Shown one piece after another: positions 14,222 through 21,859 of a stretch of DNA of 24,458 bases; position 1 is the stretch's first letter; the number at the start of each line of letters is the position of its first letter. The stretch lies in NCBI GenBank assembly GCA_036558305.1, contig DATBFX010000296.1:1-24458 (forward strand), read 5' to 3'. Below the pieces are notes generated by a model. It saw nothing but the letters and a program-made list of their open reading frames with translations, was not told the DNA's origin and did no database searches. This DNA is from DATBFX01 sp036558305 (lineage in GTDB: Bacteria > Chloroflexota > Chloroflexia > Thermomicrobiales > UBA6265). The position numbers and the translations under genes are program-made.

Positions 14222-15040
14222 TCAGGACGACTTCGGGCGGGCGATCTTGCCGGCGCGGTTGCCGCGACGCCAGAGCCGTTCGAGCAAAACGCGGAGAGAA
14301 AACACGGGCAACACCGCCTGCCGCCGCCATCGCCACGGCTCGCGAATCAACCGATACAACCATTCCAAACCGAGGCGCCGCACGACGGACGGCGCCCGCG
14401 GCGCGGTGCCGGCGAGGTAGTCGAGCACACCGCCGATCCCGATTGCAACCCGCACGCCGGCAGCCGCCAGGGCGAACCGGTTCCGCTCGATCCAGAGGAC
14501 CTGACCCGGCGCCCCGTAGGCAACCAGGACCGCGCGCGCTCCGCTGTCACGAATTCTCGCGATGGTTTGCTCGTCGTCGGAGGCCGCGGGCGTGCCTCCT
14601 CCCCAGCATCCGGCGATTCGCGCTCCCGGTGTCTCGGAAGTAAGTCGCCGCGCCGCTCCCTCGGCGATCCCCGGTTGGCCACCAAGCAGGAAGAGCGGCG
14701 TCGAGAGCAGGCCGCTCTCGGCCGCGAGCCAATCGACCAGATCGGCGCCGGTGACCCGTTCGACGCGTTTGCCGGGTGTGCCGGCGAGGAGGCGGGCGGC
14801 GATAACGACGCCGATGCCGTCGGCGGTGATCAGGTCGCCGTTTCCGATTCCGGTCGCGAGTGCCGGGAGTCGTCTCGCCGACATGACGTATTCGGGATTG
14901 AGGGTGACGACGTGGCGGCAGCGTCCGTCCCAGGGATCGGCGAGAAACGCCCGCAACGTCGCCCGCGCTTCCTTCGAGCCAACGGCATCGAGGGGAACGC
15001 CGAGGATGTCGAGACGGTCCCGATCAACTGAAGCCGCCAC
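14222..15040 (-). CDS. WecB/TagA/CpsF family glycosyltransferase
   Basis: A 272-residue cytosolic, membrane-associated GT26 enzyme that adds an N-acetylmannosamine-type sugar to an undecaprenyl-linked acceptor. Family blocks are TLNPEYVMSARRLP, the catalytic-site TADGIGVV, GKRVERVTGADL, LFLLGGQPG, the VAYGAPGQ box and LEWLYRLIREPWRWRR near the C-terminus. The last block is the membrane-tethering tail described for TagA. The GTG at 15040 is inferred because the family core starts right after it; it overlaps the end of the upstream Gly-rich tail gene by 17 bp. No clear ribosome binding site can be seen inside the GGC-rich stretch, so translation is likely coupled. The product could be a teichoic acid-like, capsular or exopolysaccharide linkage unit. 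Confidence 0.88.
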   Translation of the reverse strand: MAASVDRDRLDILGVPLDAVGSKEARATLRAFLADPWDGRCRHVVTLNPEYVMSARRLPALATGIGNGDLITADGIGVVIAARLLAGTPGKRVERVTGADLVDWLAAESGLLSTPLFLLGGQPGIAEGAARRLTSETPGARIAGCWGGGTPAASDDEQTIARIRDSGARAVLVAYGAPGQVLWIERNRFALAAAGVRVAIGIGGVLDYLAGTAPRAPSVVRRLGLEWLYRLIREPWRWRRQAVLPVFSLRVLLERLWRRGNRAGKIARPKSS

Positions 15041-17012
15041 CGCCGCCGCCCGAAGAGCCGCCGCTGCCGCCACCGCCGGAGAAGGCGTCCAGGATCGAGA
15101 AGATGGCGCCGGCGACGTTGAGGAGATCGGAGAAGCCGCTGCTCCCCGATTGCATACCGGAACTGGCCTTGTTGCTCATTTTTTGCATGCTCGGGATCTT
15201 GGGCAGATCGACGTCCGGGAGGTTGACACCGCCACCGCCGATCGAACCGGAGCCCGTCGACCAGGTGCCATAGCCGCCCGACGAGTGAGCCGTCGGCGCG
15301 GTGAGGATGTCGCCTGCCGTCTCGAACCAGCCGGGAGTCTCCGTGTCGACCGCCGCGAAGGTCCGAACCCAGGCGGTGTCGATGCCGAAGGCAATCGCAA
15401 AGGGGAGGTACTTATCGAAGATCTGCTTCTTTTCGCCGACGTTCTCGTAGGCTTCGATGTCGTCGAGGTAGCGGCGAAAAGCGCGCCACTTCGCTGCCGC
15501 CTCGGCACCGGCCGCGGTCTTGCGAGGCATCGACCGGCTCATGCGAAAGAGGACGCCTCCCAGGGCCACCGCGGCCAATGCCGGGAAGACGGCCCACCAA
15601 CCTTCGACGGCGATCGCGATGAGTCCGGCCAGCGCGGCGATGACGAGAACGACCAACGCGGTCTTGTGCCAGGAGGCCCGCGTCGACTCCGGCGAGCGAG
15701 GAAAGAGACCGCGGGCCACGAGTTCGCCGTACAACCCCTGCTTGACTTCGGGGTAGGCACCGACGACGCGACCGCGGACGTCGCCGAGCCGGGCCTTGTC
15801 CCCGGCTTTCGGCGAGGAACCAAAGATTGCGCGCACCAGCGGCAGTTCGAAGCTCGTCAGGTTCGCGGACGGATCGACCAATTCGAACAGGTAGTCGTAA
15901 CCGGTCGCGCGCTTCGTCGGTCCGAGCATGCCGACGTCGGTGATCTTGACGACCCCGCGCCGGCCGAGATCGATCACGGTTGCGACGACGTCGCACTCGT
16001 CGGCCTGCTCGTCGAGCAGTGCTCCCACGACACCCGGGGGCAGATCGTCCGGGGGGTTGGGGATGAAGTCGGCGACGATACCGGCGTGGGGATCGCGCCC
16101 CCGCATGTACCAGAGACCGTAGACGCTCGTGCCGCCGCCTGCCACCAGGGCCAAACCCAGGCCCAGGAGGAAGAGGTGGACGACGGCCTGTCGCGACGCG
16201 ACCGCGGCGTCCTTGGCGCGCTGGGCGTCGTCCGCGGACTGCCAGCTCGGCACGGAGAGGCCATGCACGATCGGCGGGATTTGGAGGCGGACGGTGAAGT
16301 CGTCACCCCGCCCGATGTCATCACGCATCCAACTGAACGTCCGGCCGTCGGTCGTGTGATCCGCCGGTTTGTCCGTGCCGTTTTCGCCGAGGACGACCGC
16401 GTCGAGGGGGACCTGATCGGGCAACGTGATCGTGACGGTCGAGGCACGGACCGGTGTCTCCTTCGTCAGGTCTTTGCCGATCGCCGTCCACCAGATTTGC
16501 TGATTCGCCGGGTCTTCGTTCGGGTAGTAGCGCAACGCACCGAGCACGTCGTACTCGACGACGAAGGTCCGTGTGCCGTCATCCACCGGAGCGAACGTCC
16601 AGAGGATGCGCACGTCGGTCGAGGTCGTGCGGACGTTGAAGGTGTTGGGCGCGTCGGCCAACCCCATCAGGTCCGTTTCGGTCAGCGGCTGCCGGCGATG
16701 TTCATCGTCGACCGCCGAGACCTGGACGTTGGTGATGCCTTCCGTCCGCGCGAGCGGGATCTCCCGATGCCCCAGCGAGAAGGGACCGTCGGAGAGAGTG
16801 ACGACCTGTGTCTCGGTGACGTGGTAGGTGCCGTCCGCGCGCAACTCGATCGCGACGTCGAAGCGCGTGTACTCCGCCGACTTCGCGGCCGCATGGTCCG
16901 GTGCGGCCAGGGCGGCGACGATCACGAGCAAAATAAACGGACCCACCAGACGTCGAAGTCGTTGTCCTATCTTCGAATCCACACGAGCAGAGTCAGCCGA
17001 TCGCCCCCTCAT
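15024..17012 (-). CDS. DUF2207 membrane protein with Gly-rich tail (paralog A)
   Basis: A 662-residue exported membrane protein of unknown function. A signal-like helix (LVGPFILLVIVAALAAPDHAAA) leads to an extracytoplasmic beta domain with DUF2207 wording (YHVTETQVV and TFVVEYDVLGALRYYPNE). A membrane helix before YGLWYMRGRDPH follows, then a cytoplasmic winged-helix-like part, a paired membrane segment near residues 440-480, a conserved KWRAFRRYLDDIEAYE to FDKYLPFAIAFGI block, and a C-terminal tail of mostly Gly/Ser. The ATG at 17012 with GAGGAG 4 nt upstream is preferred over a TTG at 17036. Its neighbour upstream is a clear paralog with the same order of parts; TagA-like, zinc-ribbon and murJ genes follow downstream. 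A role in the envelope is inferred from this context only. Confidence 0.88.
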   Translation of the reverse strand: MRGRSADSARVDSKIGQRLRRLVGPFILLVIVAALAAPDHAAAKSAEYTRFDVAIELRADGTYHVTETQVVTLSDGPFSLGHREIPLARTEGITNVQVSAVDDEHRRQPLTETDLMGLADAPNTFNVRTTSTDVRILWTFAPVDDGTRTFVVEYDVLGALRYYPNEDPANQQIWWTAIGKDLTKETPVRASTVTITLPDQVPLDAVVLGENGTDKPADHTTDGRTFSWMRDDIGRGDDFTVRLQIPPIVHGLSVPSWQSADDAQRAKDAAVASRQAVVHLFLLGLGLALVAGGGTSVYGLWYMRGRDPHAGIVADFIPNPPDDLPPGVVGALLDEQADECDVVATVIDLGRRGVVKITDVGMLGPTKRATGYDYLFELVDPSANLTSFELPLVRAIFGSSPKAGDKARLGDVRGRVVGAYPEVKQGLYGELVARGLFPRSPESTRASWHKTALVVLVIAALAGLIAIAVEGWWAVFPALAAVALGGVLFRMSRSMPRKTAAGAEAAAKWRAFRRYLDDIEAYENVGEKKQIFDKYLPFAIAFGIDTAWVRTFAAVDTETPGWFETAGDILTAPTAHSSGGYGTWSTGSGSIGGGGVNLPDVDLPKIPSMQKMSNKASSGMQSGSSGFSDLLNVAGAIFSILDAFSGGGGSGGSSGGGGGGFS

Positions 17013-17097
17013 ACGCTCCTCTTCACCTATGCCCAACCGGTTCGCAAGAGCACGCCTCTTGCTCTACGTCAGATTGCCCCGATTCGGTTCTGATTAT

Positions 17098-17130
17098 GTC
17101 GCGCCGTCTGTCGAGTGCAGGCGGCGCGAC
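17098..17130 (-). terminator. Stem-loop between the DUF2207 paralogs
   Basis: A 9-bp perfect stem (GTCGCGCCG at 17098-17106, CGGCGCGAC at 17122-17130) encloses a 15-nt loop that can pair further (CTG/CAG). It begins 14 bp after the stop of paralog B. No T-tract follows on the minus strand, so it may be a leaky terminator, processing site or mRNA stabiliser that changes the ratio of the two paralogs. Confidence 0.5.
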
Positions 17131-17143
17131 CTGTTCCCTCAGA

Positions 17144-19192
17144 TCAATGGAATCCGCGACCGCCGCCCCCGGACGATCCGCCGTGCGAGCCGCCGCCGCC
17201 GAACCCGCCACCGCCGCCGCCCCAGCCACCGCCGCGACCGCCGCCGCCGAACCCGCTGAAGACCTTCGCGGCGGTGTTGAACATGTCGAGCAAACTGTCG
17301 CTCGATCCTTGAAGCGAGCGGCCGGCACTGTCGCTCACGTCCTGAAGGTCGGGGACGTGGACGCCGCCCCCGCCGCCTCCGCCCTGGTTGCCACCGCCGC
17401 TCGCCCAACCGCCACCGGTGGGGATGAAGATCGGTCCGCCGAAGCCTCGGCGGTATGGCCCTTGTCCTGGGAACCCTCCGCCGACCAGGACCGGACCGTA
17501 CCAACTCGGTGTTGCCGCACCGACGCTGGCGAACTTGGCGACCCAGGAGTTCTCGAGTCCAAACGCGATGGCGTAGGGCAGGTATTTGTCGAAGATCTGT
17601 TTGCTCTCCGCCACGTGTTCGTACTTTTCGATGTCGTCGAGGTACTTGCGGAAGGCACGCCACTTGGCGGCCGCTTCGGCGCCGGGTTGCGTCTTGCGGG
17701 GCATCACCGTGCTGATGTAGACGAGACCGACCGCCAGGACGATCAGGGCGACGACGACGAACCAGGCGAGCGGTGCGATGCTGGCGACCGCCCCACCGGC
17801 GATGCAGCCAATCGTGATGAGGCCAATCAGGAGGAAGGTGCTGCCCTTGCGCCAACGCGATCGCGTCGCCTCCGGCGACCGCGGGAAGTAGCCTCGCTTG
17901 ACCAGTTCGTCGTAGAGCAGGGTCTTGATCTTCGGCGTTGCCGACGTGAAGCGAGATCTGACGTTGCTGAGTTTGACCGTCTGGTCGGCCTTGAGCGAAC
18001 TGCCAAACAGCGAGCGCAACAGTTCCGTCTCGAAGGCGGTGATGGCGGGATCTGTTTGGAGGAGCGTGAGCTGGAAGTCGCGGCTGCCGCCGAAACCGAG
18101 GACCGACGGCGACTGGGTCTCGTCCATCTTGAGCACGCCGCGGTTCGCCAGGTCGACGAGCGTCGCCGTCACGTCCCGTTCGTCGGCGCGCTCGTCGACC
18201 AGGGTGCCGGCGGCGCCGGGCGGCAAATCGTCCGGCGGTGCGGGGAGGAAGTCGGCGACGAGACCGGTGTGGGGGTCTCGGCCCCGTGAATACCAGAGCC
18301 CGTAGAGTCCTGCCCCCCCGCCGACGAGGGTGAGGAGGCCGATGCCGAGGAAGATGACGTTGTAGAGGGCTTCGCGCTGGTTGTTCTGCTCGTCCTTCTG
18401 TCGCTGTTCGTCGTCCCGCTGCTGCCAGGACGGCGGCGCCGCGTTGATGATCGGCGGGATTTGCAGTCGGACCTCGAAACTGTCACCGCTGGTCAGATTG
18501 GAGTCCTGCCACGTCCACGTCTTGCCGTCGGTGGTGTGCGCTTGCGGCGTGTCATCCCCCGGTCCCGAGACCATGACGGGCGGACCGAGATCGGTGACGG
18601 CGGTCGGCAGAATGATGGTCGTCGTCGCCGACTGCACCGGCGCGACGTCGGTGACGTCGCTCGCGATCGCCGTCCACCAGATCTGCTCGTTGGGCGGGGT
18701 GTTGTTCGGGTAGACGCGCATCGCGCCGAAGACATCGTACTCCAGGATAAAGGTGCGGGTCTGGTTCGTGGTCGGTTCGAAACCGTATTTGATGGAGACC
18801 TGCGAGCTCGTTTGGGTCGCGGTGTAGGTGCCGGGCGCCTCGTCGTAGTCTGACCACTGGACGTAGGTGTAGTCCTTTACGCCGTCGGCGGTCTCTTCAC
18901 GAACGACGACGCCGCGCAACGCGTCGATCCGTTCGAGCGGGATGTTGGCAAACCCGCCCGTGAAGGGACCTCCCCGAAAGTCGATCTCCTGGCGCTCGGT
19001 CACGTGGTAGGACCCGTCGGTCTGGACGTCGAGCGTCACGTCGTATTGGTTCCAGACGACGGATTTGCTCTCCTGGGCAGAGATCGCCCGAGCCCCGAGC
19101 GCGACAGAGGCGCCGACGAGCGAAAGCGCCAGGACCGAGAGAAGGGTCCAACGACACCAGGGCGGGCGACGAGCGACAGGAGGAGTGGGCAT
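17144..19192 (-). CDS. DUF2207 membrane protein with Gly-rich tail (paralog B)
   Basis: A 682-residue paralog of the next gene with the same layout. It has a signal helix (TLLSVLALSLVGASVALGA), an extracytoplasmic domain (YHVTERQEIDFRGGPFTGG, FILEYDVFGAMRVYPNN), a helix before YGLWYSRGRDPH, a cytoplasmic part containing PRSPEATRSRWRKG, paired helices, KWRAFRKYLDDIEKYE, FDKYLPYAIAFGL, and a very Gly-rich C-terminus (~100 residues, with GGGGRGGGWGGGGGGFGG-like runs, ending GRGFH). The ATG at 19192 has GAGGAA 7 nt upstream. It heads the five-gene minus-strand run. Shared blocks are clear but the extracytoplasmic domains have diverged, as expected of an old duplication with separate roles, for instance two halves of one complex. 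The function is unknown. Confidence 0.88.
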   Translation of the reverse strand: MPTPPVARRPPWCRWTLLSVLALSLVGASVALGARAISAQESKSVVWNQYDVTLDVQTDGSYHVTERQEIDFRGGPFTGGFANIPLERIDALRGVVVREETADGVKDYTYVQWSDYDEAPGTYTATQTSSQVSIKYGFEPTTNQTRTFILEYDVFGAMRVYPNNTPPNEQIWWTAIASDVTDVAPVQSATTTIILPTAVTDLGPPVMVSGPGDDTPQAHTTDGKTWTWQDSNLTSGDSFEVRLQIPPIINAAPPSWQQRDDEQRQKDEQNNQREALYNVIFLGIGLLTLVGGGAGLYGLWYSRGRDPHTGLVADFLPAPPDDLPPGAAGTLVDERADERDVTATLVDLANRGVLKMDETQSPSVLGFGGSRDFQLTLLQTDPAITAFETELLRSLFGSSLKADQTVKLSNVRSRFTSATPKIKTLLYDELVKRGYFPRSPEATRSRWRKGSTFLLIGLITIGCIAGGAVASIAPLAWFVVVALIVLAVGLVYISTVMPRKTQPGAEAAAKWRAFRKYLDDIEKYEHVAESKQIFDKYLPYAIAFGLENSWVAKFASVGAATPSWYGPVLVGGGFPGQGPYRRGFGGPIFIPTGGGWASGGGNQGGGGGGGVHVPDLQDVSDSAGRSLQGSSDSLLDMFNTAAKVFSGFGGGGRGGGWGGGGGGFGGGGSHGGSSGGGGRGFH

Positions 19193-19218
19193 TCGGGTTC
19201 CTCAGGACGTGCGCAGAC

Positions 19219-19249
19219 GGCGAGGCACTCCTCGCCCGGACGAAATCCG
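19219..19249 (-). promoter_or_regulatory. Tandem hairpins in the leader of the envelope operon
   Basis: Two adjacent hairpins lie between the divergent Fur-family gene and paralog B: a 7-bp stem GGCGAGG/CCTCGCC with a CACT loop (19219-19236) and CGGA/TCCG with a 5-nt loop (19237-19249). Both would be in the 5' leader of the minus-strand mRNA. They could shield or expose the ribosome binding site region. No known riboswitch class is recognised. Confidence 0.4.
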
Positions 19250-19259
19250 TCGATTTGCC

Positions 19260-19265
19260 ATTATC
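19260..19265 (-). promoter_or_regulatory. Possible -10 box of the DUF2207-murJ run
   Basis: GATAAT on the minus strand lies about 70 bp before the ATG at 19192, in a divergent gap where a promoter is expected. There is no good -35 at 16-18 bp, so the call is weak. Confidence 0.35.
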
Positions 19266-19314
19266 CCACGTGGCCCGCCGTTTTCCGCGACGGGGTCGCC
19301 TCGACCGCCTGTGC

Positions 19315-19320
19315 TACCCT
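19315..19320 (+). promoter_or_regulatory. -10 box placing transcription start at the fur-like ATG
   Basis: TACCCT sits 8 bp before the ATG at 19329, so a start site 7-9 bp downstream of the box falls on or next to the A of the ATG. No ribosome binding site exists upstream. The same GCTACCCT string forms the -10 of the binding-protein gene. Together these suggest a leaderless transcript. Confidence 0.5.
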
Positions 19321-19328
19321 TTGCTGCC

Positions 19329-19808
19329 ATGATCGGGACGTCTCCTCCCAATTCGCCACCTGTACCCACGTCGGATCACGTCCTGCGCGTACTCGACGAT
19401 CACGGCTACCGGTTGACCGGTCCGCGCAGGATCGTGGTCACGGCCGTGCTCGCCCGTCGCCGGCCGTTTACCGCGGAGCAACTGGTCGAGGAGTTGCCGG
19501 CGATCGGGCGGGCGACCGTCTATCGCACGCTGGAGATCCTGGCCTCGGTCGATGTCCTGACCCGTCTGCTGCAACCCGGTGGCCATCCAGCGTACGTCGT
19601 CGGGCAACCGGGGCACCGCCACCACCTGGTCTGCTCGGAATGCGGGAGCGTCGTCGCCTTCACCCGGTGCCCTGTCGACGAGTTGGTGCGCGACTTGACG
19701 CGCGACACCGACTTCGCCATCTATGGTCACCACCTGGAGGTGTTCGGGGTCTGTCCCCGCTGCCAGATCGGCCCGAACCCGGTCGCCCCGCTGTCCGCGC
19801 CAGCCTGA
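19329..19808 (+). CDS. Fur family metal-responsive repressor (Zur/Mur-like)
   Basis: A 159-residue cytosolic regulator. The N-terminal winged helix (GYRLTGPRRIVVTAV and IGRATVYRTLEILASVDVL, residues ~27-80) is the standard Fur DNA-binding domain. The dimerisation domain keeps HRHHLVC and the two structural zinc CxxC pairs, C102/C105 and C142/C145. It precedes a zinc/manganese-type uptake operon on the same strand, so it most likely represses that operon when the metal is plentiful; this argues for Zur or Mur rather than iron-Fur. The ATG at 19329 is chosen because the family starts there. No ribosome binding site is present and the mRNA may be leaderless. The frame is open farther upstream, but only as the shadow of the DUF2207 gene on the other strand. 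Confidence 0.9.
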   Translation: MIGTSPPNSPPVPTSDHVLRVLDDHGYRLTGPRRIVVTAVLARRRPFTAEQLVEELPAIGRATVYRTLEILASVDVLTRLLQPGGHPAYVVGQPGHRHHLVCSECGSVVAFTRCPVDELVRDLTRDTDFAIYGHHLEVFGVCPRCQIGPNPVAPLSAPA

Positions 19809-19827
19809 CGCCCGGTCTTGCGCCTTA

Positions 19828-19856
19828 TTGACACAACGTCTCAACACTGCTACCCT
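19828..19856 (+). promoter_or_regulatory. Promoter of the metal uptake operon
   Basis: TTGACA (19828-19833) and TACCCT (19851-19856) are exactly 17 bp apart, with a perfect -35. The spacer has a direct repeat CACAAC / CTCAAC that could be part of the binding site of the adjacent Fur-family repressor. It lies 20 bp after the repressor stop, so the operon can be transcribed independently. Confidence 0.75.
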
Positions 19857-19858
19857 GC

Positions 19859-19906
19859 GCCCGATCCGAACCGGCCGTCGCGCCCAACGGACGCGGCGCA
19901 TCGGGC
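19859..19906 (+). other. Structured 5' leader of the metal-binding protein mRNA
   Basis: GCCCGAT (19859-19865), at the predicted transcript start, pairs with ATCGGGC (19900-19906), and smaller stems fill the loop. The leader to the ATG at 19984 is about 120 nt, long for this compact genome. It could be a regulatory RNA element, but no known class is recognised and the first bases may precede the true start site. Confidence 0.35.
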
Positions 19907-19983
19907 ATTGCCGTGATGGCCGCCAGCCCGAGGACAGTTTGTCGCATTGGTCCTTCCTCCGAGCCCGTGAAGGAATCTCGTGC

Positions 19984-20985
19984 ATGACGCGCCTTTGGCC
20001 CGCGCGACCCGGCGTTATCGGCTGGCTCCTCTCCCTTGCGCTGCTCACGATGACCTGGATAGTGCGTGCTCCGTCTGTCGACGCGCAAGACGCGGTTGCC
20101 AGCCCACCGCCCCTCGAGTTCCCATCTCTGCCTCCGTTGCCTGACGCCACGGCGCGGACCGACGGTCCGCTCAAGGTCGTCGCGACGACTCCGATCCTGG
20201 CCGACCTGGCGCGCCAGATCGGCGGAGCGCGACTGGACGTCGCGTCGATCTTGCCGCCGAACGCCGATCCCCACGACCTCGAACCGAAACCGAAAGACCT
20301 GGTGACGGTCGAGGGCGCGTCGTTGATCGTCGAGCACGGTTTGCACCTCGATGCGTGGGCAAGCGACCTCATCAAGAACGCCGGTTCTTCGGCGCCGACG
20401 GTCATCGCCACGACCGGGGTACAAACCATCGCCTCGGACGAGGAGGGTTTTGCCGATGGGGACCCGCACGTCTGGTTCGATCCGCGCAACGTCGCGACGA
20501 TGGTCGACAACATCGCGGCGGCGCTGGTCTCCATCGATCCGGACGGCGCCGCTTCGTACGAGGCGAGACGGGATGCGTACAAGGCGCAACTCGACCAACT
20601 CGACCAGGCGATCGCCAACCAGATCGCCACGATTCCGCCCGAGCGCCGCAAGCTCGTCACGAACCACGACGCGTTTGCCTACTTCGTGGCCCGCTACGGT
20701 CTGACGTTCGTCGGTTCGGTCATCCCGAGTCTCGACAGCCGAGCGGAACCGTCCGCCAAGGACACGGCCGAGTTGATCGACAAGATCAAGGCGGAGGGCG
20801 TGCCGGCCATCTTTACCGAGTCGTCGAACAATCCGCAACTCGAAGAGGAACTCGCCAAAGAGGCAGGCGTCAAGGTCGTCTCCAACCTCTACGGCGACAC
20901 CCTCGGCGAACCCGGCTCCGGGGCCGACACCTACATCGGGATGATGGAAACCGACACGCGTCTGATCGTGGAAGCACTACGGTAG
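19984..20985 (+). CDS. Zinc/manganese ABC transporter substrate-binding protein (TroA/ZnuA type)
   Basis: A 333-residue exported protein that captures a divalent metal and hands it to the membrane permease. An N-terminal signal/anchor helix (VIGWLLSLALLTMTWIV) is followed by a Pro-rich linker with no lipobox Cys. The four expected metal ligands are present in TroA-like order: H97 (ADPHDLEP), H162 (DPHVWFDP), H228 (TNHDAFAY) and D305 (LYGDTLG). Three His favour zinc over manganese. The His-rich loop of ZnuA is missing. The ATG at 19984 has GAAGGA about 9 nt upstream. It is followed by ATPase and permease genes after a 79-bp gap that holds an interspersed repeat. The metal remains an inference. 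Confidence 0.92.
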   Translation: MTRLWPARPGVIGWLLSLALLTMTWIVRAPSVDAQDAVASPPPLEFPSLPPLPDATARTDGPLKVVATTPILADLARQIGGARLDVASILPPNADPHDLEPKPKDLVTVEGASLIVEHGLHLDAWASDLIKNAGSSAPTVIATTGVQTIASDEEGFADGDPHVWFDPRNVATMVDNIAAALVSIDPDGAASYEARRDAYKAQLDQLDQAIANQIATIPPERRKLVTNHDAFAYFVARYGLTFVGSVIPSLDSRAEPSAKDTAELIDKIKAEGVPAIFTESSNNPQLEEELAKEAGVKVVSNLYGDTLGEPGSGADTYIGMMETDTRLIVEALR

Positions 20986-20992
20986 CGCGCCG

Positions 20993-21032
20993 CCCTTCGT
21001 CATTCCTCCTGAGTCCGCGGTGGACTTGTCGA
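20993..21032 (-). repeat. Interspersed 40-bp repeat, copy 2
   Basis: This stretch matches the reverse complement of 4210-4249 at about 35 of 40 bases (identical over the first 21). Here it lies within an operon, between the binding-protein stop and the ATPase start, so it is transcribed and may modulate expression of the downstream genes. Confidence 0.7.
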
Positions 21033-21064
21033 AAATCGCTCTCTAACCCGAGGCGACCGCTTGG

Positions 21065-21859
21065 ATGAGCATTGACCGACGTTCTGTCCAAGACCGAAAC
21101 GGCAACACCCGTCTGGCCGTCGAAGCCCTCGGCGTCCACTTCGGCGATCGCTCCGCCATCGAGGGGATCACCGTCTCGTTCCGCGCCGGTGAAACCGTGA
21201 GTCTCCTCGGCCCGAACGGAGCGGGGAAAAGCACACTGCTCAAGGTGATCGCCGGACTGCTGCCGCCGACGCATGGCACGGTCACGTTTGAGGGGCGAAT
21301 GATCGACGGACCCGATGCGGCCGTCGTCTACGTGCCCCAGCGATCGAGCGTCGATTGGACCTTCCCGGTCAGCGTGCTCGACGTCGTCTTGATGGCGCGG
21401 CGGACGCGTCGGTCGCGCCTGGTTCCGTTCGGCGGCGGCGATCGCGACCGCGCGATGACGGCGCTGGATCAGGTGGGGATGCGCCGGTTCGCCCCGGTCC
21501 AGATCGGTCAGCTCTCCGGCGGGCAGCAGCAGCGGGTCTTTCTGGCCCGCGCACTGCTCCAGGACGGCGACGTCTACCTCCTCGACGAACCGTTCACGGG
21601 GGTCGACGTGCCGACTCAAGACCTCGTCGTCTCCCTCTTCGATCAACTGAAACGGAGCGGCCGGACCATCGTCTATGCCACGCACGACCTCGCCCAGGCC
21701 ATGAAGTCGTCCGATCGCATCTTCCTCCTCAACCGTCACCTGATCGCGGCCGGCGCCCCGGCGGAGACGATGACGGCCGGCAACCTCCGCACCACCTTCG
21801 GCGGCCAAGCGATCCTGCCGATCGACGGCGGCTTTGTTGCGACTGGTGAGTCGCGGTGA
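21065..21859 (+). CDS. Metal ABC transporter ATP-binding protein (ZnuC/MntB type)
   Basis: A 264-residue ATPase that energises metal uptake at the inner face of the membrane. Walker A is GPNGAGKST (49-57), the Q-loop is VPQRSSVDWTFPVSVLDVV (the wording of metal-type ATPases), the signature is LSGGQQQR (150-157), Walker B is VYLLDEP and the switch His is in YATHDL. The first ~18 residues are a non-conserved hydrophilic extension. The ATG at 21065 has a modest GAGGCGA upstream. Its TGA overlaps the GTG of the permease by 4 bp, so the two are translationally coupled and probably made in fixed ratio. Confidence 0.93.
   Translation: MSIDRRSVQDRNGNTRLAVEALGVHFGDRSAIEGITVSFRAGETVSLLGPNGAGKSTLLKVIAGLLPPTHGTVTFEGRMIDGPDAAVVYVPQRSSVDWTFPVSVLDVVLMARRTRRSRLVPFGGGDRDRAMTALDQVGMRRFAPVQIGQLSGGQQQRVFLARALLQDGDVYLLDEPFTGVDVPTQDLVVSLFDQLKRSGRTIVYATHDLAQAMKSSDRIFLLNRHLIAAGAPAETMTAGNLRTTFGGQAILPIDGGFVATGESR

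Noticed and set aside
11748..14420. A very long plus-strand open frame (about 890 codons) opposite murJ and the zinc-ribbon gene
   Set aside because: Its translation is charged and low-complexity with no family motif, while the minus strand carries clear MurJ blocks. Long antisense frames are normal in GC-rich DNA.
15030..15075. GGC/GCC repeats in the DUF2207 tails as a tandem DNA repeat or CRISPR-like array
   Set aside because: They are codon runs for Gly/Ser-rich protein tails, without regular repeat-spacer spacing. No CRISPR array was seen anywhere in the window.
14562..17093. A long plus-strand open frame (about 840 codons) opposite the TagA-like and DUF2207 genes
   Set aside because: Same reason: Arg/Asp-rich shadow with no start signal; the opposite strand holds conserved domains.
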